64,000 nt of DNA from Anabaena lutea FACHB-196 (GCF_014698305.1 NZ_JACJST010000009.1:62001-126000); one strand, 5' to 3'. Shown: positions 35,371 through 45,449, counted from the stretch's first letter. Translations and numbers: made by a program. The notes: a model not told the origin generated them from the sequence alone.

Positions 35371-35402
35371 AGCGATGGTGCTTGGCGCTATCGCTTTTTT
35401 TT
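35371..35402 (+). terminator. Strong intrinsic terminator after ctaB
   Basis: AGCGATGGTGC pairs over 11 positions (two wobbles) with GCGCTATCGCT around a TTG loop, directly followed by eight T. It lies 7 bp after the ctaB stop. Confidence 0.88.
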
Positions 35403-35404
35403 AA

Positions 35405-35740
35405 CGCCGAGGTAAGCTGAGTTTGAAAATTTTGATTTGAGTTAAGGTTTTTGGAACAGGCAAGTCTTGACTGGGATTCTGAGATATGCTTTTTTAACGC
35501 AGAGGAACGCTGAGGTAAGCGCTGAGGTTCGCTGAGGTTGAAAATTTTGATTTGAGTTAAGGTTTTTGGAACAGGCAAATCTTGACTGGGATTCTGAGAT
35601 ATGCTTTTTTAACGCAGAGGAACGCAGAGGAACGCTGAGGTTCGCTGAGGTTGAAAATTTTGATTTGAGTTAAGGTTTTTGGAAAAGGCAAATCTCGACT
35701 GGGATTCTGAGATATCCTTAGATAGGATAGAGATTCGCCG
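35405..35740. repeat. Three tandem ~114-bp repeats
   Basis: The block TTGAAAATTTTGATTTGAGT plus about 95 bp recurs at 35423, 35538 and 35651. Between the blocks lie variable numbers of AACGCAGAGG and CGCTGAGGT decamers. The repeats fill the gap between ctaB and the aminotransferase gene and have no coding capacity. Confidence 0.85.
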
Positions 35741-35751
35741 AATAAAGTAGA

Positions 35752-36918
35752 ATGAAGCTGGCAGCAAGAGTAAGTCAGGTGACACCCTCTATAACCTTAG
35801 CGATCGCAGCTAAAGCTAAGGCCATGAAAGCAGAGGGTATAGATGTTTGTAGTTTTAGCGCTGGAGAACCGGATTTTGACACCCCGGCTCATATTAAAGC
35901 CGCAGCAGTGAAAGCTTTGGATGAAGGCAAAACCAAGTATGGTGCAGCCGCTGGAGAACCAAAGTTAAGGGAAGCGATCGCCCAAAAGCTGAAGACAGAT
36001 AACGGTCTTGATTATAAGTCAGAGAATGTGATTGTCACCAATGGTGGTAAGCATTCTTTGTACAATTTGATGATGGCGCTAATTGATCCGGGTGATGAGG
36101 TCATTATTCCTGCACCCTACTGGCTAAGTTATCCAGAAATGGTGATTTTAGCAGCTGGTAAACCAGTAATTGTGCAAACGGACGCTTCTACTGGCTATAA
36201 AATTACCCCGGAACAACTGCAAAAGGCAATTACCCCAAAAACTAAGTTATTTGTCCTCAACTCTCCATCTAACCCTACAGGGATGGTGTACACGCCAGAG
36301 GAAATTAAAGCTTTGGCGAAAGTAGTAGTTGATGCAGATATCTATGTTGTTTCTGATGAAATTTATGAAAAAATCCTCTATGACGGTGTAGAACACGTCA
36401 GCATCGGTTCTCTAGGTCAGGAGATTTTTTCCCGCACCTTGATTAGTAACGGGTTTGCTAAAGCTTACTCGATGACTGGGTGGCGACTTGGTTATTTAGC
36501 AGGGCCTGTGGAAATTATTAAAGCCGCCAGTACCATCCAAGGGCATAGTACATCAAATGTGTGTACCTTTGCTCAATATGGTGCGATCGCGGCTTTGGAA
36601 GGTTCCCAAGTCTGTGTGGAAGAAATGCGCCAAGCTTTCGCTAAACGTCGTCAGGTAATGTTAGATAGACTCAACGCTATCCCCGGTTTGAGTACCGCTA
36701 AACCAGACGGTGCTTTTTACCTGTTTCCTGATATCAGCAAAACCGGTTTAAAGTCTCTGGAATTTTGCAACGCTTTATTAGAAGCACATCAAGTTGCAGT
36801 TATTCCGGGCGTGGCTTTCGGCGCTGATAATAATATTCGCCTTTCCTACGCTACTGATATGGCGACTATTGAAAAGGGAATGGATAGATTAGAGAAATTT
36901 GTGCGTTCTCGAATTTAA
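35752..36918 (+). CDS. Aspartate aminotransferase family enzyme (class I)
   Basis: This 388-residue PLP enzyme is typical of bacterial aspartate/prephenate aminotransferases. It has [32 protein letters not shown], the PLP-ring segment [23 protein letters not shown], and the Schiff-base lysine in [21 protein letters not shown] in NNIRLSYA binds the substrate carboxylate. It transfers amino groups between aspartate, glutamate and 2-oxo acids. Aspartate is the most likely substrate, but prephenate activity cannot be excluded. It is monocistronic. Confidence 0.93.
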   Translation: MKLAARVSQVTPSITLAIAAKAKAMKAEGIDVCSFSAGEPDFDTPAHIKAAAVKALDEGKTKYGAAAGEPKLREAIAQKLKTDNGLDYKSENVIVTNGGKHSLYNLMMALIDPGDEVIIPAPYWLSYPEMVILAAGKPVIVQTDASTGYKITPEQLQKAITPKTKLFVLNSPSNPTGMVYTPEEIKALAKVVVDADIYVVSDEIYEKILYDGVEHVSIGSLGQEIFSRTLISNGFAKAYSMTGWRLGYLAGPVEIIKAASTIQGHSTSNVCTFAQYGAIAALEGSQVCVEEMRQAFAKRRQVMLDRLNAIPGLSTAKPDGAFYLFPDISKTGLKSLEFCNALLEAHQVAVIPGVAFGADNNIRLSYATDMATIEKGMDRLEKFVRSRI

Positions 36919-37031
36919 CAGCAATCATCTCATCACCCATTTTCCATAATGATGAGACAGACAAATTATATCTCCCCAACTCTCCTTAATCTGGTGAGTT
37001 AGGGAGATAAAAAGTAATGATAATTAACTCA

Positions 37032-37301
37032 TTAATTTCTCCATTCATAGCGACCAGGAACGCGAACTCTCCGTCCACGTTGTTGCGTCCAATAAGGAGC
37101 AACCCAGACTCGACGACGTTGAATAACTTGTACAGGTCTGCGATTGACAACTCGACGTTGAATAACTTGTACAGGTCTACGGTTGACGACTCGACGTTGG
37201 ACAACTTGTACAGGTCTTCTATATTGTGCTGATGCTGGTTCTGGTAAAACAGTCATGACTAAAGGAATAGCAAGCATAATACCAGTAATAAATTTTTTCA
37301 T
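37032..37301 (-). CDS. Small secreted Arg-rich protein with tandem 13-residue repeats
   Basis: This 89-residue protein starts at ATG 37301, behind AGGAGA; the longer frame to 37370 is not needed. A signal peptide (FITGIMLAIPLVMTVLPEPA, cleavage near ASA-QY) is followed by three units of RRPVQVIQRRVVN encoded by 39-bp DNA repeats, and a basic Tyr/Trp tail (VWVAPYWTQQ to VPGRYEWRN). It is probably exported and basic, perhaps binding polysaccharide or nucleic acid at the envelope. The family is not recognised. Confidence 0.72.
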   Translation of the reverse strand: MKKFITGIMLAIPLVMTVLPEPASAQYRRPVQVVQRRVVNRRPVQVIQRRVVNRRPVQVIQRRRVWVAPYWTQQRGRRVRVPGRYEWRN

Positions 37302-37479
37302 CAAAATTCTCCTGTTAACAAATTGTTTCAGGTTGAGTAAATCAAATTTTGTGATTGTTTGACTTCTCACACCAGCTATCCTAGGAGTTGAATTTTGAAT
37401 TAGCTAGTTACTAAAGTCACTAATGTCACCATGACTTTAGTATGTATTTGAGGATGAAAAACGTCATGGGTTAGAGAAT

Positions 37480-37575
37480 AAGGAACAGGGAACAGGGAAC
37501 AGGGAACAGGGAATAGGGAATAGGGGAGAAAATTACGAATTACGAATTACGAATTACGAATTACGAATTACGAAT
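37480..37575. repeat. AACAGGG and ATTACGA heptamer repeats
   Basis: Units of GGAACAGGGAACAGG are followed by ATTACGAATTACGA units that run into the 3' end of the glycosyltransferase gene and supply its stop codon. Confidence 0.9.
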
Positions 37576-38859
37576 TATTCCCATTTCTTGCAAACCTTGA
37601 CGCAGACGTTGCGCTTCTTGAGGGTTTTGTAGCTCATGGAGAGCGATCGCACTTTCAAAAGCTGCTAAACTGGTTTTAACATCGCCCACCTTTAACAGCA
37701 CTACTCCCAAATTTTGATAAGCTTCTGCATAGTCAGGATTTAACAGGATAGCTTGGTTATAGGCATCAATAGCTTCAGCAAATAAACCCATTGCTTTATT
37801 TACCATACCCAAATTGTAATGACCAAAAACAAACCCAGGGTCAATATTTAAAGCTGTTTCATAAGCATTTTTCGCACCTTGTAAATCTCCAGACCCTTTC
37901 AACAAATTACCCAGATTATTATATCCTCCTAACTTCAACAGAGGATAAATAGGCAATTTAACAGCAGATTGATAATGAGAAATAGCCTGATTTACATTTT
38001 TTAAATGTGTATTGGCAATTCCTAAGTGATAATGTAATTCATACAAAATATCATAATTTGTTTCATTGTCCGTCATGTTTTCATAAAAAATATTCCTACC
38101 TCGCTGAGATTGAAAATCTTTAAATCCGCGTGGGCGGTTTTTGCCTGTGTAATTTTGATTCCCAAGCGCCTGCTTTAAACCTCTAGTTAATAACTCCATC
38201 CCCTCCTTAATTTTCCCCATTTCCACATACAAAGCCCCCAATTTACTGCAAACATAAGCATCATCAGGATTAGCTGCAAAAAATTCTTCCATTGCTGCTG
38301 CGGCTTTAGTATACTTATTTTGTTGGTTAATTACAGCTTTTTGATATCCGGCGTGGAGAATTGCTACTCCTGGTAAATAACCAATTTGCCAATTAGGTTC
38401 TTGAGCTAAAATAGCGGTAATGCTATCATCAACCAACGCATGATAAGGGCGATCAAAACATATATCTGGATGGTTGCGAAACAGTCGAGAAACCAGAGAA
38501 TAAGGTGATTGTGTTGCTCCAACTTCTTGACGCACAAGATTAATTAATAGATATTCTTCTATATCAATTGCTGCTTTCAATTGCGGCACAATTTCCGGTG
38601 TCAGGCTTTCATCAGCATCTAATACTAAAACCCAATCGCCTGTGACGTATTTCAAAGCTTCATTGCGAGCTTTACTAAAGTTATTGCACCATTCAAAATG
38701 ATGTAACTTAGCCCCGAACTGTTGGGCAATTTGGGGTGTTTGGTCAGTTGATCCTGTATCTAAGACTACAATTTCATTGACAACATTTTTAACACTACTT
38801 AGGCACTTTGGCAAGGCAGTTTCTTCGTTTTTAACAATCATGCACAAGCTGAGTTTCAT
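37561..38859 (-). CDS. Family 2 glycosyltransferase with TPR repeats
   Basis: This 432-residue protein has residues 1-200 as a GT-A glycosyltransferase: MKLSLCMIVKNEETALPKCL, VVLDTGSTDQTPQIA, and the metal-binding DADES segment (WVLVLDADESLTPEI). Residues about 200-425 are tetratricopeptide repeats such as GHYNLGMVNKAMGLFAEAID and AEAYQNLGVVLLKVGD. This fusion is common in cyanobacteria and probably adds sugars to a protein or polysaccharide in the cytoplasm. The last residues IIRNS and the stop are encoded by ATTACGA repeat DNA. Confidence 0.9.
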   Translation of the reverse strand: MKLSLCMIVKNEETALPKCLSSVKNVVNEIVVLDTGSTDQTPQIAQQFGAKLHHFEWCNNFSKARNEALKYVTGDWVLVLDADESLTPEIVPQLKAAIDIEEYLLINLVRQEVGATQSPYSLVSRLFRNHPDICFDRPYHALVDDSITAILAQEPNWQIGYLPGVAILHAGYQKAVINQQNKYTKAAAAMEEFFAANPDDAYVCSKLGALYVEMGKIKEGMELLTRGLKQALGNQNYTGKNRPRGFKDFQSQRGRNIFYENMTDNETNYDILYELHYHLGIANTHLKNVNQAISHYQSAVKLPIYPLLKLGGYNNLGNLLKGSGDLQGAKNAYETALNIDPGFVFGHYNLGMVNKAMGLFAEAIDAYNQAILLNPDYAEAYQNLGVVLLKVGDVKTSLAAFESAIALHELQNPQEAQRLRQGLQEMGIIRNS

Positions 38860-39293
38860 ATAGCAGCAAGATAGTATTTACAGCTTTGGTCAATAATAGC
38901 TTATGTAATCAAAGATTAAAAATGTGTCAATATTAACAATATATGAGTAAAAATTACTTCCAGGGTTGGGGTAAAAAAAAAGACAAAACTAGACAAACAT
39001 TGCGTTTTTGCGATTTTATGGTAAATTTTGGCAATAAATCGCTATTTTCAACTGCGAAAATGCACAATATTTTCTGTAGTGTAGAGAAAATTTTGGATAA
39101 AGTTGTCCTTTATAGAGCGTATTATGCCTAATGGTAGATTTAATTTGTCAAATCCCATTTGTGGCGATACGATTAGATCGGTTACGCAGATAACTGAGTT
39201 TTTACAGTACTTTAGACATTAGGTATAGCTAGGCTTACAGCAGACATTTCATTCACCGATATTAACTCACAAAGTTTATAGGGAAAAGCTTCT

Positions 39294-40238
39294 ATGGTTG
39301 ATTTTACAGTTGCTATCTGTACCTACAATGGGGAAAAACGTGTACTAGATGTCTTAGAAAAATTGCGATCGCAAATAGGAACAGAAAAAATTTATTGGGA
39401 AATTCTCATTATCGATAATAATAGCACCGATAAGACTGCTGAGGTAGTAAAAGACTATTTATCTAATTGGACTGAACCCTGTTCTCTGAAATATTATTTT
39501 GAAGCGGAAAAAGGACTCGCTTTTGCTCGGAGATGTGCTATTCGAGAAGCACAAAGTGATTTAATTGGATTTTTAGATGATGATAATTTACCCTATCCTA
39601 ATTGGGTAGCAGCAGCTTACAGTTTTGGACAAACTCATGCAGATGCAGGTGCTTATGGGGGACAAATTCATGGAAAATTTGAAGTCGAACCTCCTCCAGG
39701 ATTTGAAAGAATAGCTAGATTTTTTGCACTTATAGAAGGTAATAAAAATTATTGCTATAACGAAAAATATCCATCAAGTAAAAAAAGAATGTTTCCCCCT
39801 GGTGCGGGAATAGTTATTCGTAAAAAAGCATGGCTAGACAGTATTCCAGCAATTCCTTTATTGCCCCAAACAAGTGAAGATTTAGAGATGTTACATTATC
39901 TGTGGCAGAAAGGCTGGAAAATCTGGTTTAATGCCGAAATGGAATTAGATCATTTAATTCCTAAATCACGTTTTGAACAGGAGTATTTAAGAAAATTTTT
40001 CCGTCAAAATGGGTTATGTCGTTATTATTTCCGAATGCTAAATTATCAACCTTGGCAAAGACCTGTGATCAGTCTTATATACATGATTAATGATTTTAGG
40101 AAAGCAATTGTTTTTTATATAAAAAACCGAAATTCTTTAAAAACAGATGTTGTGATCAATGGAGAAATGAAACTGCTTATAAGTCTTTCTCTCAGTCCTT
40201 TTTATCATTGGAAAAACCGATTCTCAATTACTAATTGA
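39294..40238 (+). CDS. hpsE: Glycosyltransferase, HpsE-like (hormogonium polysaccharide)
   Basis: This 314-residue GT2 enzyme has FTVAICTYNGEKRVLDVLEK, EILIIDNNSTDKTAEVV, EKGLAFARRCAIREA and the D-D-D metal site in IGFLDDDNLPYPNWVA. The PPGAGIVIRKKAWL and TSEDLEMLHYLWQKGW segments resemble HpsE of Nostoc, needed for the polysaccharide of motile hormogonia. It is convergent with a polysaccharide pyruvyl transferase gene, which fits a polysaccharide role. The exact HpsE assignment is from memory of the family and should be treated as probable. The gap before it (38860-39293) shows no gene. Confidence 0.8.
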   Translation: MVDFTVAICTYNGEKRVLDVLEKLRSQIGTEKIYWEILIIDNNSTDKTAEVVKDYLSNWTEPCSLKYYFEAEKGLAFARRCAIREAQSDLIGFLDDDNLPYPNWVAAAYSFGQTHADAGAYGGQIHGKFEVEPPPGFERIARFFALIEGNKNYCYNEKYPSSKKRMFPPGAGIVIRKKAWLDSIPAIPLLPQTSEDLEMLHYLWQKGWKIWFNAEMELDHLIPKSRFEQEYLRKFFRQNGLCRYYFRMLNYQPWQRPVISLIYMINDFRKAIVFYIKNRNSLKTDVVINGEMKLLISLSLSPFYHWKNRFSITN

Positions 40239-40358
40239 TTGATAATTAACTGAGGAAACTTTTACCTACAGCAGTGCAGTTGGCTGAATATTTTCAATGT
40301 GATACTGATAGTCATTCAGCCTTCAACTTCAAGAATTTATTCTAGCTCAAAATAGGTT

Positions 40359-41462
40359 TTAGACATTAAATTTTCCTGATTTACTTAATTCTAAAAGTTC
40401 TTGTACCGCAGATTCAATTAGTGTAGTATCTTTAACAAATCGACAAAATGGGATGTCTTTTGTCCATGCTTCATAAAAAGCTTCATTCTTGTAATAAGCA
40501 TTAGGTAAAAAAACATGAGGAATGCCTAATAGAATACAAAGAATATGTCCATGCAAACGATTGGTAATAACTAGTTGATGTTGCTGAAATTGATAAATAC
40601 CACTGTACATAAAACTCCATAAAAGTTTGTGCATAGAAGGATTATACATTTGATTAAATTTATCAGTATTAGAATAAATGGATTGCCATTTCTGCCGATA
40701 TATCCACTCAACTGGAGTCATCAAACCGCGTTGCCAAACTTCTCTTACCATTTGGGTAACAAAACGTTTTATACCTCTGTGACGAACTCCTAGCACCCAT
40801 TTACATGAAACCCAATCTTGTACCACTAAATTAGGAATTTTGACATTGTCTACTGAAAATCCCTGATTTAATTCTTTGTCTGTTCTACAGAGAAAGAGAA
40901 TTGATTCCTTAGGGCTAAAACTATGGGATAAAGCTGGTAAATTTAGTAATTGAAAAGCCATGTCAGGTGATTTAATAATTCGGCATTTATCAAAAGATTC
41001 TGCGGCAATTTGATAGCTACGATCATCACGGACAAATATAGTTAAATTAGGATGGGAATTAAATATATCTGCGGTTTTTTTAAGATTATCTAAATTGCTA
41101 AAGAAAATACTTTGTGGGAGAATAATAATTGGGCGATCTTGATATTTAGCAATAATCTGCTCTCGAAACTGTTGATCAACAGGCCAAATATCTCCTAAAT
41201 TACCTCCTCCGTGCAAAAATATGGGAGATTTACCAATTTTTTCTTCCATTACTGTTGCAGAAAAATCTGCAATACTAGAGGCGTATTTAATTTTTGTTTT
41301 TAAGACATCAGTTAGGTAAATTACAGTCCCCAGCCAGATTAAATGATCTCCTAAATTAAGATAATCTGGATAGTTCAGCAATGCACATGATTCAAATCTA
41401 TCTAATTGCCCTAAAGCTTTGTGTAATTCTTCTTTGATTGTCTGAGCGATGATATTTTTCAT
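40359..41462 (-). CDS. Polysaccharide pyruvyl transferase family protein
   Basis: This 367-residue protein belongs to the PS_pyruv_trans family: NYPDYLNLGDHLIWLGTVIY, FLHGGGNLGDIWP, RPIIILPQSIFFSN and the late LVITNRLHGHILCILLGIPH (NRLHG motif). Such enzymes add pyruvyl ketals to sugars of exopolysaccharides. It is convergent with the HpsE-like gene, and the pair is probably part of surface-polysaccharide synthesis. The gap 41463-41894 contains two dispersed repeats (TTGGGTTAGACGCG and GTAGGGGTTTAGCAATGC) and no gene. Confidence 0.88.
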   Translation of the reverse strand: MKNIIAQTIKEELHKALGQLDRFESCALLNYPDYLNLGDHLIWLGTVIYLTDVLKTKIKYASSIADFSATVMEEKIGKSPIFLHGGGNLGDIWPVDQQFREQIIAKYQDRPIIILPQSIFFSNLDNLKKTADIFNSHPNLTIFVRDDRSYQIAAESFDKCRIIKSPDMAFQLLNLPALSHSFSPKESILFLCRTDKELNQGFSVDNVKIPNLVVQDWVSCKWVLGVRHRGIKRFVTQMVREVWQRGLMTPVEWIYRQKWQSIYSNTDKFNQMYNPSMHKLLWSFMYSGIYQFQQHQLVITNRLHGHILCILLGIPHVFLPNAYYKNEAFYEAWTKDIPFCRFVKDTTLIESAVQELLELSKSGKFNV

Positions 41463-41894
41463 AACTGTGTTGTTCCTGTAAATAAGGTATAAAAAATGGT
41501 TAATTGCTTAAATCCTTCGTTCAAATATCAATATTCGTCGATAAGATAACGATCCTCTGGCAATTTAAACCTACCTAACACTTAGTAGTCAATCATGCCA
41601 TATTATATTATAATATCAAATAATCTACTTATTTGATTTTCAAAAATAAATCTGTTGAAGATGAACATGGGTTTTAGGAATATTTTTCCAAAATTGACTC
41701 ATAGCAATACTTGCAGAAGTTGTGAACATCTTGTAGGTTGGGTTAGACGCGGTAATTAACTTATAACGCTCACAGATAAATCATCAAACTGCTTCGTAAC
41801 CCAACATCCACTATACAATATGTGTTCATGACTCATTTAGTGTCGCTATATAGTAGGGGTTTAGCAATGCTAAACCCTGACTTTTGAATGAAGA

Positions 41895-42236
41895 TTAATT
41901 CTTGTAATTTTGCAAATAGTCACCTAAATTTAAACCAATCACTCCGACAAGTATTAAAAGTATAGATATGAGTTTTACGAGTGTGAAAGACTCTCGAAAC
42001 CAGACAATACCAATACTAGTAATGACGATAGTACCCAAACCAGACCAAACAGCATAAACGATACTAACTTCAAGTTTTCTGAGAGAAAGCGTCAAAAAAG
42101 TCAAACACAGTCCATAGAAGACAAAGATGAAAATTGAAGGAACTATTTTAGTGAATTCTTCAGACAATTTCATGCAAGTTGTGCCGAAGACTTCAAAAAT
42201 AATTGCTATAATGAGGTAAACCCAACTAATTGGCAT
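41895..42236 (-). CDS. Small multidrug resistance (SMR) efflux transporter
   Basis: This 113-residue protein has four helices: WVYLIIAIIFEVFGTTCMKL with the essential membrane glutamate at E15, then SIFIFVFYGLCLTFLTLSL, VSIVYAVWSGLGTIVITSIG and LISILLILVGVIGLNLG. This is the EmrE/SugE size and pattern. Dimers exchange protons for cationic compounds or guanidinium across the cytoplasmic membrane. A single gene suggests a homodimer. The substrate is unknown. Confidence 0.92.
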   Translation of the reverse strand: MPISWVYLIIAIIFEVFGTTCMKLSEEFTKIVPSIFIFVFYGLCLTFLTLSLRKLEVSIVYAVWSGLGTIVITSIGIVWFRESFTLVKLISILLILVGVIGLNLGDYLQNYKN

Positions 42237-42458
42237 AATTATTATAAATGCTGAAGAGGATTGCCGGATTAAGGTTATTCAATTATCTCTATTTAACCTA
42301 TAAAATTCTATAAGTAGAAAATTAAAGGTTTAAATACCTCACCCTACAGCACATACGTCTATACTTAGGTTGTTTTACCTGCTCTAAGTAAGCTAAAGCC
42401 TGGTTCCACATAATAGTCTATATCTCTTACCGGACTGTAAGCACTCTTACAAATTATT

Positions 42459-43868
42459 TTAATCAGTTTCTTTCTGTCTCAAATCTTCGGAAACAATGGG
42501 AATTTTAATTATAAACTCTGCACCTTGTCCCGGAGTAGATACACAGAAAAGTTGACCGCCATGTTTTTCAACTATAATTTGATAGCTGATTGATAATCCT
42601 AACCCAGTTCCCTGACCTACGGGTTTGGTAGTAAAGAAGGGGTCAAACAAGCGCTTTTGGATATTATCTGGTATTCCTAGTCCATTATCGGCGATACTAA
42701 TCATTAGTTGATTGTCATCAGTTAGTTTAGTATGAATGTATATTGTCAGTTCTTTGTGCTTTGTGGCAGTTAAGTCATGACTAGAAAGTGATAATTTGTA
42801 ACTCTCTGAAAGAGCATCAATAGCATTAGCAATTATATTCATAAATACCTGATTAAGTTGCCCTGCATAACATTCTATTAAAGGGAGATTTCCATACTCT
42901 TTGATTACCTTAATTTCAGGACGGTCAGGTTTAGCTTTGAGGTTATGTCTTAGAATAATTAATGTATTTTCTATGCCTTCATGAATATCAACTAATTTAA
43001 TTTCTGCCTGATCTAGGCGAGAAAAATTGCGTAGCGATAAGACAATTTCGTTGATTCGGGTAGCACCAACCTTCATAGAAGATAATAATTTTGGCAAATC
43101 TTCGATAATAAAGTCGATTTCAATTCCCTTCAGTTTTGCTTGTGATACCACATCAGGGTATGAAGGCTCTTGTTGATAGGATTGTAGTAGATCTAGTAAG
43201 TCTTTAACATATTCAGTCGCATAGTTGAGATTGCCATAAATAAAATTCATGGGATTGTTGATTTCGTGTGCAATACCAGCCACAAGTTGTCCCAAGGCAA
43301 TCATTTTTTCGTTTTGTAGCAATCGAGAGTAATTGTGTTGAAGATCTCGAAAATCAGCTTGCGCTACTCTGGTTCGTTCTTTTTCTTTTTGTAATCGAGT
43401 TACAGTTAAAACATGAATATGAGAGTAAGCTAAAAGTAATTGATGAAAATCCAGTAATCCATGCTGACAAGATGGATCTGTAATTAAAATTGGCTCATAG
43501 ACAAGTTGTTGCGATCGCCCTAAAGCTATCTGAGTTGCTTCCACAATCGATATCTCTTCAGGTAAAATGCATATTTCTGGTCGCAGAAAATTATATAGAT
43601 AATCAACAGGTCTACCAGCAAATAGTCCTAAACCATAAGGACGGCTCATTTGCTCAAAAAATAGCCGCCGTGAAATCATGCCTACACATTGCCGATTTCT
43701 AGTTAAGATAATTCCTGGAAGTAAAGGTTCTTCTTCAAAAAGTTCAGCTAATTCGTTTCCTGGATGATCTAGCTCGATTTGAACAGTCCAAACTGGTAAT
43801 TCCTGCAAAGTTGACTCTAGTTTTAGGTTCAACTCATCAGCACTTCTTATGCTATGCATAGCCAGCAT
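42459..43868 (-). CDS. Sensor histidine kinase with N-terminal CBS-like domain
   Basis: This 469-residue soluble kinase has residues about 20-160 as a CBS-like input region (LPGIILTRNRQCVGMISRRL and EPILITDPSCQHGLLDFHQL). A coiled coil follows near 160-190. The H-box is LVAGIAHEINNPMNFIYGNL, with N-box NIIANAIDAL, and ATP-lid motifs IADNGLGIPD and GQGTGLGLSISYQI. No response regulator is adjacent, so its partner is elsewhere. ATG 43868 or 43859 could be used. The 669-bp gap beyond it contains a 20-bp palindrome. Confidence 0.92.
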   Translation of the reverse strand: MLAMHSIRSADELNLKLESTLQELPVWTVQIELDHPGNELAELFEEEPLLPGIILTRNRQCVGMISRRLFFEQMSRPYGLGLFAGRPVDYLYNFLRPEICILPEEISIVEATQIALGRSQQLVYEPILITDPSCQHGLLDFHQLLLAYSHIHVLTVTRLQKEKERTRVAQADFRDLQHNYSRLLQNEKMIALGQLVAGIAHEINNPMNFIYGNLNYATEYVKDLLDLLQSYQQEPSYPDVVSQAKLKGIEIDFIIEDLPKLLSSMKVGATRINEIVLSLRNFSRLDQAEIKLVDIHEGIENTLIILRHNLKAKPDRPEIKVIKEYGNLPLIECYAGQLNQVFMNIIANAIDALSESYKLSLSSHDLTATKHKELTIYIHTKLTDDNQLMISIADNGLGIPDNIQKRLFDPFFTTKPVGQGTGLGLSISYQIIVEKHGGQLFCVSTPGQGAEFIIKIPIVSEDLRQKETD

Positions 43869-44207
43869 TTTTGCAATCCTTAATATTCAGGTAATATTGA
43901 CGGTTACTAACAGCCGCATTATTGCTTAAGCTAGTATCAAAATATAATGTGTCAAATCTTCTTGCTACGCAATTTGTCTTGGGTCATTTACTGAATGTGC
44001 GGTTATTAATCAAATCAAGCGATGCCAACGCCGTAGGCAGCTATGGCCTTCTCAAGATTGCCGCACGAAATACTAGGGTTTGGGTGAAGCATATAGCAGA
44101 ATCAATTTAGTTTCTAATAAGCGGATGCCATAAATCTTAGCACCCACCCTTTAACTCAAAGTTAAGGATTAAAGCTAAAATCAGCCAAAATGACCTAGAA
44201 TATTTCC

Positions 44208-44227
44208 CTTAAGTAAATTTACTTAAG
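44208..44227. promoter_or_regulatory. Perfect 20-bp palindrome, possible operator
   Basis: CTTAAGTAAATTTACTTAAG is self-complementary. Partial copies (ATTACTTAGAC and ATTACTTAAG) follow within 60 bp. It lies in the gap between the divergent histidine kinase and YihY genes. A dimeric regulator site is plausible; the regulator is unknown. Confidence 0.45.
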
Positions 44228-44537
44228 TGATATTTGAATTACTTAGACAATTGTGTAAATACTGTAGATATTACTTAAGAATTAATTTGTAAATTTTTAA
44301 GTACTTCAGCAAAATTAATTATACATTTTGCCAAAAAATAAAAATCTCTGTATTTGTTTACTGTTGCCTATTCCCTCGCCTAAATAGGCAATTTATTTAT
44401 TTTGCACGACTACTTATATATTTTTCACGAAATTCTACCTCAAGGAAGTTAGACAAACACCCTTAGGAAGATGCGGCTATGAAGGAAATTAGTATCAAAT
44501 ATCTCAGGAGAAAAAGTATCTTTTGATAAGGAAACTG

Positions 44538-45449
44538 ATGAAAATGAACTTTCGGTCAATTTGGAAGCTGTTGCAGGAAACATTTACAGAATGGAGTGAA
44601 GATAAAGCCTCACGGTTAGCGGCCTCATTGGCTTATTACACCATTTTTTCACTTGCACCCTTACTAATTATCGTTATTGCCATTACTGGAACTCTATTTG
44701 GTGAGGAGGCAGCTAGAGGTGAAATTGTCCAGCAAATTCAAGGTTTAGTCGGTAGAGAGGGAGCAGAATTTATAGAACTAGCGATTAAAAATGCCAGTAA
44801 ACCAGAGGAGGGAAATATCGCTTCTATTATTAGTATTTTAGTGCTGCTACTGGGTGCAACAGGTTTATTTGCAGAGTTACAAGATTCCTTAAATACAATT
44901 TGGGAAGTAAAACCAAAACCTGGACGGAATATTTTTAATATTATTCACCAGCGTTTTTTGTCCTTTGCTATGGTGGTAGGAAGTGGATTTTTACTGCTAG
45001 TTTCTCTAGTAATTAGTGCAGCATTATCAGCGATAACTACATACTTTACTCATGTGCTACCAGGAGTGGATATAATCTGGCAGATTATCAATTTTATTTT
45101 GTCTTTTAGCATTACTACAGTGCTGTTTGGGTTAATTTTCAAAGTTCTACCTGATGTCAAAATTGCTTGGAGTGATGTGTTAATTGGTGCGGTGATCACA
45201 TCAATTTTATTTTCCTTGGGCAAGTTTTTATTAGGACGTTATCTAGGTAACAGCAGTTTTTCTTCTACTTACGGTGCAGCTGGTTCATTGATGGTAATTC
45301 TCGCTTGGGTTTACTATGCCGCCCAAATTCTCTTTTTTGGTGCTGAGTTCACTCAAGTTTATGCCAGAAAATATGGTAATCGCATCATTCCTACAAAGAA
45401 CGCTGTATCCATAAACCCTAAGGAAAAAAATAACCCAGAGTATCGTTGA
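44538..45449 (+). CDS. YihY/BrkB-family membrane protein
   Basis: This 303-residue protein starts at ATG 44538, preceded by AAGGAA; the upstream TTG is unnecessary. Motifs include KASRLAASLAYYTIFSLAPL, the TLFGEEAARGEIVQQIQGLV segment, and GAAGSLMVILAWVYYAAQIL near the end. About six helices are present. The family was once named ribonuclease BN but is a membrane protein of unclear transport function. It is followed by a DUF421 gene 177 bp later. Confidence 0.9.
   Translation: MKMNFRSIWKLLQETFTEWSEDKASRLAASLAYYTIFSLAPLLIIVIAITGTLFGEEAARGEIVQQIQGLVGREGAEFIELAIKNASKPEEGNIASIISILVLLLGATGLFAELQDSLNTIWEVKPKPGRNIFNIIHQRFLSFAMVVGSGFLLLVSLVISAALSAITTYFTHVLPGVDIIWQIINFILSFSITTVLFGLIFKVLPDVKIAWSDVLIGAVITSILFSLGKFLLGRYLGNSSFSSTYGAAGSLMVILAWVYYAAQILFFGAEFTQVYARKYGNRIIPTKNAVSINPKEKNNPEYR

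Noticed and set aside
38943-39131. 62-codon ORF in the gap before the HpsE-like gene
   Set aside because: No ribosome site, low-complexity composition and no recognisable family; likely chance.
43922-44110. 62-codon ORF upstream of the histidine kinase
   Set aside because: It spans a dispersed GCGATGCCAACGCCGTAGGC-type repeat and shows no protein-like conservation.
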